Translations under genes and position numbers: made by a program
The notes under the pieces: generated by a model
Seen by the model: only the letters and a program-made list of their open reading frames with translations
What the model was told of the DNA's origin: nothing
Database searches by the model: none
From: Kiritimatiellia bacterium
Lineage (GTDB): Bacteria; Verrucomicrobiota; Kiritimatiellia; RFP12; UBA1067
Direction of reading: 5' to 3'
Assembly: GCA_017959645.1 (NCBI GenBank)
Contig: JAGDAE010000120.1
Span: forward strand, 1-14,316
Length of the DNA: 14,316 nucleotides
Shown here: piece by piece, positions 6,320 through 12,811 of the stretch
Layout of the letters: each line of letters starts with the position of its first letter
Position numbering within the stretch: the stretch's first letter is position 1

Positions 6320-7394
6320 GTGCGTCTATGATTTTCTTTCCGAGGGTCGGATGTTCGAGCGTCACGCTCGCTCCGTTCGCGAGCCGGCCGATTTTCTTCA
6401 CCTCGTACTTGAGTCCCCTCAAATCGACTATGTCGCCCGGAACGACGACCATGTCGGCCCCGTCGCCGCGCTCGAACACGAGAACCGCCTGCACGTCCAC
6501 CGGCTTGCGCTTCTCGTCGATCGCGAGCGTGACGCGCTTGCCGTCCGATTTGCGCTCGATCGTCACTTCCGACACGTCGACGCTCTTCTCCTGCTCGCTG
6601 CCTTTGATGCGCTCGCGCTTCTCCTTGTGCTCGTAGCTCTTCATGACGAAACCTGTCTCGCCGATCTCCTCGCCTGCCATGACCTGGTAGGTGGTGCCGG
6701 CTTTCCCGTAGTCGTTGCGCCGCTTGGGGTCGAAGAACAGATACCTGAGGCCGCCCGGTCCCACGCCCTTGAAATAGAACGGCAGAACCGTCTCGCGGAG
6801 CGGCAGCTTGAGCCGCACGTAGTCGAGATAGTCCGGGTGGCTCGATGCGTCCGACGGATCCGTCTTGGCCTCGAACTCTTCGAGGTTCGTGAAGCCGTCG
6901 GAGTCGGAGTCGGCGTATGCGTCGGATCCGTCGTTGGGGTCGAGTCCGTACCGCGTCTCCCAGTCGTCCGGTAGCCCGTCCGAGTCGGTGTCGGCGACGA
7001 CCGGAACGTCCTTCGGCTGTTCCGCGCCGCAGAACGGGCATTTCTCGACCCCGGTCGGAATCGGCCTGGCGCAATCGCCGTTGGCGCAAAACGATTTTCC
7101 CGCCGACACGAGGAAGTTGCCGGTCTCGCCGGAAAGCTCCGGTATGCGCTTTGGCGACTGGAACGCGTCGGCGGCGTTCCGGTAGATGTCGACGTCAACG
7201 GGGACGACCCCCGTGTCGGCGCGCTTCATCGAGTCGAGTTCGCGGGACAATTCGGCCTTGCGGCTCTCGGGATCGACGCCGAAGGCGACGAAAGCGAACG
7301 CCAGCGACCCCGCGAGCGCCAAAACGCCCGCGCCGAGCGCGACAAGTTCCCAGTGCGCGGCGAAAAATCCGCGGCCCGTGTCTCTGGACATCAT
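6309..7394 (-). CDS. Amuc_1099-like pilus system protein with zinc ribbon and TSP3-like calcium motifs (PilP position)
   Basis: The protein has 361 residues: a short cytoplasmic N-terminus, one membrane anchor (about 17-39), then a periplasmic part. Residues 103-122 form a zinc-ribbon pattern (Cys103-x4-Cys108 ... Cys119-PF-Cys122-G). Residues 135-182 carry two thrombospondin type 3-like, calcium-binding acidic repeats ('DTDSDGLPDDWE' and 'DSDSDGFTNLEEF'). The C-terminal half is beta-rich, with 'TTYQVMAGEEIGETGF', 'VTIERKSDGKRVTL' and 'VVVPGDIVDLRG'. This resembles the small beta domain of PilP/GspC-type proteins; that is inference from pattern and gene order. It sits between the PilO-like gene and the secretin, exactly where pilP lies in a canonical pilMNOPQ operon. 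The ATG at 7394 overlaps the upstream TGA (ATGA), and AGGAGGT at 7401-7407 is 6 bases away. A second ATG follows at once (7391). A scaffold linking the inner-membrane complex to the secretin is the likely role. Confidence 0.85.
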   Translation of the reverse strand: MMSRDTGRGFFAAHWELVALGAGVLALAGSLAFAFVAFGVDPESRKAELSRELDSMKRADTGVVPVDVDIYRNAADAFQSPKRIPELSGETGNFLVSAGKSFCANGDCARPIPTGVEKCPFCGAEQPKDVPVVADTDSDGLPDDWETRYGLDPNDGSDAYADSDSDGFTNLEEFEAKTDPSDASSHPDYLDYVRLKLPLRETVLPFYFKGVGPGGLRYLFFDPKRRNDYGKAGTTYQVMAGEEIGETGFVMKSYEHKEKRERIKGSEQEKSVDVSEVTIERKSDGKRVTLAIDEKRKPVDVQAVLVFERGDGADMVVVPGDIVDLRGLKYEVKKIGRLANGASVTLEHPTLGKKIIDALEQ

Positions 7395-8404
7395 TCCGCC
7401 ACCTCCTCCAGTTCCCGATCCCGCGCATCCGCGGATTTTCCGCTTCCGAAGTCGTAGACGGAAAGCGAGAGCCGGACCACGAACGGAGCTTCGAGTTTGG
7501 GATCGGTGATTATGCCCTTCTTCGCCGCCGAAATCTCGACGGCGGCGTCATCATCGCTCTCTGCGCCAGAACGCGGCCTCTTGCGTTTCTTTTCCCGGCC
7601 GGCGGCGGCGGATTTGCCTTTGTCCGGCGAGAGGGCTCTTGCGACCATATCCTCCTCGCGCGAAAAGGAAAAGGCGTCGACGACGGCAAAGCGTTTCGCG
7701 GCAACAAGAGCGTTGAACGTCGCGGCCAGCGCCTTGGGTTTCGCCTTGAACTGCAGTTCGTAGCGGCAGCGGATCGCCTTGGACTCCTCGTCTCCGGCTT
7801 TCGCCTGCGCCTTTTTCTTCGCGTTTTTGCCGGCCGCGGGTTTCGGCTTTTCGCTTTCTTTCGGCTCGTCTTTCGCCTCGATGGACGTTATCTCGGCCGC
7901 GCCGCAGCCGGAAAGCAGCCGCACGATATCCTTTATGTCGCCCCACTGCCGCTGGAGAAGCGGTATTTTTTCGCGCTCGGGCAGCACCCCGCCGGCGATG
8001 TAGTCCTTGAATCCGAACGTGAAGTCCGGCGCGACTATCGCCCCGTTTGCCTCGCCCGGTAGCCGTGCGAGTTCGCGCGCGTCGTCGATCAATTGCTGCT
8101 TGAAAGCCGCCTCGTTCAGGTTCTCCTCGATCGCGCGGTCGCCCTCCGACGCCATTTCGCAGGCTGCGCCGAACCATTCGGCGTGCCGGTCGCGGTTGGC
8201 GTCGAGCGCGTCGACCGCCTCCTGCGTCGGGGAAATCTGGGCCTTGCACAGCCGTCGCGCGTTGGCCATCGCCGAGTCCAGCGCTTCGACGGCTCCGGAC
8301 TTGGCCGAAAACGCGCCGAAAATCAAGAATCCCATGACGATCGCCGCGACGGCGGCGACTGCGCCGATGGCCAAGAGCGCGATCTGGTTTTTGGTAGGCT
8401 TCAC
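7391..8404 (-). CDS. Amuc_1100-like pilus-like protein (PilO-like)
   Basis: The protein has 337 residues: a short N-terminal tail, a single membrane helix (about 8-31), a helical segment (35-115), then two alpha/beta modules. Module one, 'PDFTFGFKDYIAGG...LLSGCGAAEITSIEA' (126-177), matches the pattern I recall for A. muciniphila Amuc_1100 around its 'ALNSLVNKLAECG'-like stretch. Module two, 'CRYELQFKAKPKALAATFNALV...AFSFSRE' (213-250), and the last strand 'PFVVRLSLSVYDF' (307-319) also match. Amuc_1100 is known structurally to resemble PilO/PilN-type alignment proteins. Two basic low-complexity inserts occur: residues 181-205 (Lys/Ala/Pro) and 262-282 (EKKRKRPR). The start is GTG at 8404, overlapping the upstream TGA (GTGA), with AAAGGAGG at 8411-8418 placed 6 bases away. 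Downstream overlap with the next gene is also 4 bp. Predicted role: periplasmic, inner-membrane-anchored partner of the fused PilN domain. Confidence 0.87.
   Translation of the reverse strand: MKPTKNQIALLAIGAVAAVAAIVMGFLIFGAFSAKSGAVEALDSAMANARRLCKAQISPTQEAVDALDANRDRHAEWFGAACEMASEGDRAIEENLNEAAFKQQLIDDARELARLPGEANGAIVAPDFTFGFKDYIAGGVLPEREKIPLLQRQWGDIKDIVRLLSGCGAAEITSIEAKDEPKESEKPKPAAGKNAKKKAQAKAGDEESKAIRCRYELQFKAKPKALAATFNALVAAKRFAVVDAFSFSREEDMVARALSPDKGKSAAAGREKKRKRPRSGAESDDDAAVEISAAKKGIITDPKLEAPFVVRLSLSVYDFGSGKSADARDRELEEVAE
7401..7407 (-). promoter_or_regulatory. Shine-Dalgarno of the Amuc_1099-like gene
   Basis: AGGAGGT on the minus strand, 6 bases before the ATG at 7394. It supports the first of two adjacent ATG codons and the 4-bp overlap with the upstream gene. 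Confidence 0.65.
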
Positions 8405-10050
8405 CGCTCGCCTCCTTTCGCGAATTTCACGTTAAGCGCGAACTGTTCGATCTCGGCGTTCTTGCCGACCGTCGTCATCTCGGCGATCTGCACCGAATTC
8501 GTGTCGACCGCCTGCGGCATCGCCCTGAGCCGTTCGGCCACGATTTCGGAAGCCGTCGACTTGCCGGCGCCGGAGGCGGTCTTGTTCCTTGCGACCAGTC
8601 TGGCGACGTCGTCGGCCCATCCGCGAATCGTCACCCGCTCGCCCTCCCACTTCTCGATCCACAAGTCGGGGCCAATCGCGGAGCGGACGGCGTTCAGAGC
8701 CGCCAGCGCGGCGCCGCGGCGTCCGAAAAGGTCGAGCAGTTCGTCGGCTTTAGCCTTCTCCCGCGATTCCGCGTCGAGCGCCTTCTTGACTTTCGCTTCG
8801 AACGATTTGAGCGTGCCGACTTTGGATTCCGCGACCTCGAGAGCGCTTTTCACGACCTCGGTCTGCCGGTTTACCGCTACGTAGGTCGCGACCAGCGAAC
8901 CAATCAGGGCGACCGCGGCGACCGCGGCGAACGGTATTTTGGCCGCGTCGGCGCGTTCGTTGACGATCGACGCCGGCACGAGATTGATCGCGAATGCGGC
9001 CTCGCCGGCCGCGCGCAGCGCGAGCGCGGCGACCGGCACGAGCTGTGCGGCGTCAGCCTCGAGCGCATCTCTGTCGATCTTGGGTCCGATCTCGATCAGA
9101 TCGAACGGGTTGAGATACTCGACTTCGATCTGCAGATTCTCGGCGAGAAATCCGTCCAGCTGCGGCAGCACCGACGACCCGCCGGCGAGATAGAGCTTCT
9201 GCGGCGCGGCGCCGCCCTGCTGGGAACGGTAGAAGTTGACCGACCGCGACACTTCCGCGTGCAGTCTCGCCATGACCGTGCGGCACGCCTTCGAAACCCG
9301 GTCGCGGGTTTCGTCCTCGTCTTCGACCGTCCCGCCGAGCGCCACATAGCCGATTTCGCGCTTGAGCCGCTCGCCTTCCGCGAAATCGCAGCCGAGCGCC
9401 TGGCAGATCTCTTTGGTGATCATGTTGCCGGCGACCGGAATCGACCGGGTGTACAGCCGGTTGCCGTCGACGATGACCAGCGACGTGGTCTTGGCGCCGA
9501 TGTCGAGTATCACGCTGCAGTTCTCGTCCTGCGGATGCAGGCGTTTGAGCAGATTGGTCGCCGCGATCGGGGCGACGTCGATGACTTCGGGCAGGAATCC
9601 GGCCGATTTCGCGGCGGCGGAGATCTCTTCCATCTGATCCGCCTTGGCCGCGACGATCATTACCGATTTGTCGCCGGCTTCGGTCTCGCCGACGATCTGC
9701 CGGTCGCAGATCATCTCGTCGATCGGGAACGGTATGTTCTGCTCGATCTCGTAGCGAACCATCTGCTCGAACCGTTCTGAGCCGCCGGCGGCGGGAATGT
9801 CGGCGAAACGCGGGAACACCATCTGGCCGGGCACGGAGATAAGCGCGTCGCCCGGGCGTATCCCGCGTTCGCGCACGATCTCCATGATCGCGGGCGCGAG
9901 AACCGCCTCGGCGCCGCCGGCGTCGAGCGGGGCCGAAAGCGCCGCCATGCCGTAGTTGACCAGTTTCAGCGACCCGCTGCGGGACGCCTCGAACTCGGCC
10001 AGCGAGACGGTCGATGCGCCTATGTTCAGCGTGAGAATCTTTTTTGCCAT
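8401..10050 (-). CDS. PilM-PilN fusion protein (Amuc_1101-like)
   Basis: The protein has 549 residues. Residues 1-350 are PilM, an actin-like ATPase of the FtsA fold: 'LTLNIGASTVSLAEF' (phosphate 1), 'VPGQMVFPRFADIP', 'QMVRYEIEQNIPFPIDE', 'ILDIGAKTTSLVIVDG' (181-196, phosphate 2) and 'LYLAGGSSVLPQLDGFL' (286-302, adenosine motif). Residues 355-359 are INLVP, the motif with which free PilN normally docks into PilM. After it come a membrane helix (about 373-393), a coiled coil (395-440) and a ferredoxin-like PilN C-terminal domain ('LAALNAVRSAIGPDLWIEKW...VTIRGWADD', ending 'FALNVKFAK'). PilM and PilN are thus joined in one chain, with the PilN part crossing the membrane. ATG 10050 is 3 bp after the upstream stop and has no clear ribosome binding site, so translation is probably coupled. 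Division protein FtsA was considered and rejected because of the PilN half and the neighbours. Confidence 0.93.
   Translation of the reverse strand: MAKKILTLNIGASTVSLAEFEASRSGSLKLVNYGMAALSAPLDAGGAEAVLAPAIMEIVRERGIRPGDALISVPGQMVFPRFADIPAAGGSERFEQMVRYEIEQNIPFPIDEMICDRQIVGETEAGDKSVMIVAAKADQMEEISAAAKSAGFLPEVIDVAPIAATNLLKRLHPQDENCSVILDIGAKTTSLVIVDGNRLYTRSIPVAGNMITKEICQALGCDFAEGERLKREIGYVALGGTVEDEDETRDRVSKACRTVMARLHAEVSRSVNFYRSQQGGAAPQKLYLAGGSSVLPQLDGFLAENLQIEVEYLNPFDLIEIGPKIDRDALEADAAQLVPVAALALRAAGEAAFAINLVPASIVNERADAAKIPFAAVAAVALIGSLVATYVAVNRQTEVVKSALEVAESKVGTLKSFEAKVKKALDAESREKAKADELLDLFGRRGAALAALNAVRSAIGPDLWIEKWEGERVTIRGWADDVARLVARNKTASGAGKSTASEIVAERLRAMPQAVDTNSVQIAEMTTVGKNAEIEQFALNVKFAKGGER
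8411..8418 (-). promoter_or_regulatory. Shine-Dalgarno supporting the GTG start of the Amuc_1100-like gene
   Basis: AAAGGAGG on the minus strand, 6 bases before GTG at 8404. It justifies a non-ATG start that overlaps the preceding stop as GTGA. Confidence 0.7.
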
Positions 10051-10053
10051 GGC

Positions 10054-10749
10054 TTACTGGACCGTCATTTCGTAGTCGTTGGGGTTCACAAGCGCCCAGA
10101 TCGTTTTGGAACGGTCCTGCAGACCCTGGCGGCGTTCGATCATCGGCTCGCCGTCCTTCTTGGCGTCCATGATGTCGCGATCGTTCCAGAACGCCTTCTT
10201 CTCGTCCTTGGGGTGGGACGGGATGCCTTTGATATCGCTCTCGCAGTCGCCGAAGAGAATCTCACCGTCGCGGTTCGACACCACGAGGCCGACGGCCTTC
10301 GGCTCGCCGTAGCGCTCGAGATACGACGGATGCAGGCAGACCGAGGCCGCGTGGGTTCCCTGGGGAATGTTGACGTAGGTCGTCGAAGTCGTGAAATATG
10401 AATACGGCGGAATGTCCTCTTTGGCCTTCTCGGTCGCCGACTTGGTCTCGAGAAGCACGTGCCAGGTGAAGGTAAGCTGATCCTGCCACTTGGCGTCGGT
10501 GGAGTATTTGGTCTCGAGGACGATCCACTTTCGCGGTTTGGTGAACGCCTGTCCGATGATCGAACCGCCCTGCACGGCCGGCGCGGGTAGCGTGGCGCTG
10601 CGGCCGAGTTTCGGAAACTGCTCGATGCGGACGTTGCCGCCGCGCTCTTCCCCGCCGGCCTGCGCGGCGGCGGATTTCTTCTTCGGCGCCGCCGAAAGCG
10701 CGCTCGCGGCGAGGGCGATCGCGACAGCTGCCGTAATTCTCGCGTTCAT
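10054..10749 (-). CDS. Exported Amuc_1102-like pilus system protein
   Basis: The protein has 231 residues with a signal peptide (1-20, ending ALSA before APKKK) and a short basic, Ala/Gly-rich linker (22-38). It then has a beta-rich domain with 'KWIVLETKYSTDAKWQDQLT', 'FTWHVLLETKS' (94-104), 'YFTTSTTYVNIPQGTHAASV' and 'AVGLVVSNRDGEILFGDCES'. There is no membrane anchor beyond the signal, so it is periplasmic or exported. Cys138 and Cys169 could form a disulfide. It has no clear relative outside PVC-type pilus loci that I can name. The assignment to the Amuc_1102 family rests on size, export signal, beta pattern and its place immediately before the PilM-type gene. ATG 10749 has AAAGGA 8 bases upstream (10758-10763) and starts 15 bp after the kdsD stop. 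The family is reported to have an immunoglobulin-like or OB-like sandwich; its function is not established. Confidence 0.82.
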   Translation of the reverse strand: MNARITAAVAIALAASALSAAPKKKSAAAQAGGEERGGNVRIEQFPKLGRSATLPAPAVQGGSIIGQAFTKPRKWIVLETKYSTDAKWQDQLTFTWHVLLETKSATEKAKEDIPPYSYFTTSTTYVNIPQGTHAASVCLHPSYLERYGEPKAVGLVVSNRDGEILFGDCESDIKGIPSHPKDEKKAFWNDRDIMDAKKDGEPMIERRQGLQDRSKTIWALVNPNDYEMTVQ

Positions 10750-10764
10750 CTTGGTATTCCTTTC

Positions 10765-11757
10765 TTAGAGCACTTTCATTTTGGGGAGATCCTGTATGTC
10801 CACCAGCCCGACGACCTTTCCGGCCGCGTCCACGACCGGCAGATCGTCGATGTGTCTTTTCTCGAAGATTTTCAAGAGATCGGCGGCGTAGGCGTCGTCG
10901 CGGACGAACATCGGCGAAGCCGTCATCACCGCCGAAACCGGCGAGTCGAGAACGCTGTCGCGCCCGGCCGGATCCGTCGCGATGATGCGTCTGAAATCGC
11001 CGTCGGTGAAAATGCCGAGCAGCTTGCCGTCTTCGCCGGCGACGACCGCCGAGCCGCCCTTGGCCGCCGTCATCGCGAAGAGCGTCTCCATCACCGTCGT
11101 TTCCGGCGCCACCTTGGCCAGACGCCCGCCCGTGCGCATTATGTCGGCGGCCTTCATCACGAGCGCGCGGCCGATCGCGCCGGCCGGATGGTTCATCGCG
11201 TATTCCTCGACCGGAAACTTCTGCGCGTCGAGCAGCACCATCGCCAGCGCGTCGCCCATCGCCATCGTCGCCGTCGTCGAATTGGTCGGCGCCATCCCGA
11301 ATGGGCACGCCTCCCTGCCGCAGGGTATGGCTATGTGGATGTCGCTCATCTTCGCCAAGGTGGAACCGGGCCGGCCGGTCATCGATACCACCTTGAGTCC
11401 GTGGCGGCGTATCGCCGGGACGAGCCGGACTATTTCGTCAGACTCCCCCGAGAACGAAAGCGCCACCAGAATGTCTTTGGCCGACACCATGCCGAGGTCG
11501 CCGTGCATCGCCTGCACGGGATTGAGCACGATCGAGCGCGTGCCGGTCGACGAGAAAATCGCGCTGATCTTCTCGGCGACGTGCAGATTCTTGCCAACGC
11601 CGGTGACGACGGCGATTCCGCCGTCCGCCGCCGCCGAAGCGATCATCTTCACAGCGGCAACGAAATTCCCGTCGAGCGAATCGCGGGTCGCGGCGAGGCC
11701 TCTGGCTTCGATGTCGAAGACCTCTCTGGCTCTGGCGAGAATTTCGCTGTCGGTCAT
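10765..11757 (-). CDS. kdsD: Arabinose-5-phosphate isomerase (KpsF/GutQ family)
   Basis: It interconverts D-ribulose 5-phosphate and D-arabinose 5-phosphate, the first step of Kdo synthesis for lipopolysaccharide or capsule. The 330 residues closely match the 328 of E. coli KdsD. The SIS domain (about 35-170) has GVGKN (53-57), 'MHGDLGMVSAKD' (84-95), 'SFSGESDEI' (101-109), 'GREACPFGMAPTNSTTATMA' (147-166) and 'NHPAGAIGRAL' (189-199). Two CBS domains follow (about 203-260 with 'GIFTDGDFRRII'; 271-328 with 'RHIDDLPVVDAAGKVVGLVD'). By alignment with E. coli, Lys56, Glu149 and His190 occupy the catalytic Lys, Glu and His positions. GVGKN replaces the usual G-x-GKS and HPAGAIG replaces HPGG(A/S)LG, both mild changes. 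The start lies 1 bp after the pta stop, so the genes are surely cotranscribed. No other Kdo gene is present here. Confidence 0.93.
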   Translation of the reverse strand: MTDSEILARAREVFDIEARGLAATRDSLDGNFVAAVKMIASAAADGGIAVVTGVGKNLHVAEKISAIFSSTGTRSIVLNPVQAMHGDLGMVSAKDILVALSFSGESDEIVRLVPAIRRHGLKVVSMTGRPGSTLAKMSDIHIAIPCGREACPFGMAPTNSTTATMAMGDALAMVLLDAQKFPVEEYAMNHPAGAIGRALVMKAADIMRTGGRLAKVAPETTVMETLFAMTAAKGGSAVVAGEDGKLLGIFTDGDFRRIIATDPAGRDSVLDSPVSAVMTASPMFVRDDAYAADLLKIFEKRHIDDLPVVDAAGKVVGLVDIQDLPKMKVL

Positions 11758-11758
11758 G

Positions 11759-12796
11759 TCACTTGGCCTGGCTCTGGAGCAGCGTAACGCAGATGGTGCC
11801 GACGATATCCTCGGCGCTGCAGCCGCGCGAAAGATCGTTCATCGCCTTGGCGAGCCCCTGCAGATTGGGACCGATGGCGTCCGCCTCGCCGAGCCGCTGG
11901 GCGATCTTGTAGCCGATATTGCCGGCGTTAAGATCGGGGAATATGAAGACGTTGGCGTCGCCCTGGATGGCGCCGTCCTTGTTTTTCTGCCTGCCTACAG
12001 AAGGGACTATAGCCGCGTCGAACTGCAGTTCGCCGTCCATCCTGATGCCCTTTTCGGCGAAGACCGGCCTGGCGAGCTCTACGGCCTTCTGCATCTTTTC
12101 GACGAGCGCGCCGCCGGCCGAGCCCTTGGACGAGAACGACAGATAGGCCACCTTCGGCTCGTTGCCGGTGAGATCGCGGTAGGTCTGCGCGGTCGCAAGA
12201 CCGATGTCGACGAGCTGCTCGGCCGTCGGGTCGGGGATCACCGCGCAATCGCCGAAAGCGAGCACGCCGTCTCCCGAGGCGGTCGGCCGCTTGAGATCGA
12301 GAATGAAGCAGCTCGACGCGGTCTTCACGCCCTTCTGGGTGCCGAGCGTATGGAACGCGGCGCGCAACATGTCGCCGGTCGAGGCGATGGAGCCGGCGAC
12401 GAGCCCGTCGACCCGGCCGAGCTTCACCATCATGCCGCCGAAATAGATCCGCTTCGTGCGCAACGTCGCCTGCGCACCGGCGAGATCGATCATCTTCTGC
12501 TTTTCCGCCGGCTTGCGCGCCTCCTTCGCGTTCCACGCTTCGAGATAGGCGTTCTCGAGTTCCGCGTCGCCGGCGGTGTAGTCGATCGTCGCGATGCCGC
12601 GGTCGGCGAGCTTGAGATTCGCCTTTTCCTCGGCGGCGGCGATCTCGGCCGGCGTTCCGAGTACGGTCGGACGGCAGATCTTGCGGTCGACGCAGGCGCA
12701 GGCCGCGGCAATCACGCGCGGGTCTTGTCCCTCGGGCAGAACGATGGCGCCGTTCAGTTTCGAGGCTTTTTCGATTATTTTCTTTATCGCATCCAT
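11759..12796 (-). CDS. pta: Phosphate acetyltransferase (short, single-domain type)
   Basis: It interconverts acetyl-CoA plus phosphate and acetyl phosphate plus CoA. Its 345 residues match the short Pta class (Methanosarcina, Bacillus) that lacks the N-terminal regulatory domain of E. coli Pta. Signatures: 'AIVLPEGQDPRVIAAAC' (17-33), 'DGLVAGSIASTGDMLRAAFH' (130-149), 'AYLSFSSKGSAGG' (217-229), 'GELQFDAAIVPSVG' (255-268), 'NVFIFPDLNAGNIGYKIAQR' (282-301) and 'GPNLQGLAKAMNDLSRG' (309-325), the last including the conserved Ser-Arg pair. The usual GLxKPxNDLSRG reads GLAKAMNDLSRG, a Pro to Ala change. ATG 12796 is 15 bp downstream of ackA, with AAGGA 11 bases before it, and the stop is 1 bp before kdsD. 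With AckA it forms the acetate-producing, ATP-yielding pathway. Confidence 0.96.
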   Translation of the reverse strand: MDAIKKIIEKASKLNGAIVLPEGQDPRVIAAACACVDRKICRPTVLGTPAEIAAAEEKANLKLADRGIATIDYTAGDAELENAYLEAWNAKEARKPAEKQKMIDLAGAQATLRTKRIYFGGMMVKLGRVDGLVAGSIASTGDMLRAAFHTLGTQKGVKTASSCFILDLKRPTASGDGVLAFGDCAVIPDPTAEQLVDIGLATAQTYRDLTGNEPKVAYLSFSSKGSAGGALVEKMQKAVELARPVFAEKGIRMDGELQFDAAIVPSVGRQKNKDGAIQGDANVFIFPDLNAGNIGYKIAQRLGEADAIGPNLQGLAKAMNDLSRGCSAEDIVGTICVTLLQSQAK

Positions 12797-12811
12797 TTTT
12801 CCGGAATTCCT

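Noticed and set aside
8401..10050. Cell-division protein FtsA
   Set aside because: The actin-like half fits FtsA superficially, but it has the PilM-type 'IEQNIPFPIDE' segment, an INLVP motif, a membrane helix and a PilN domain, and it sits among pilus genes.
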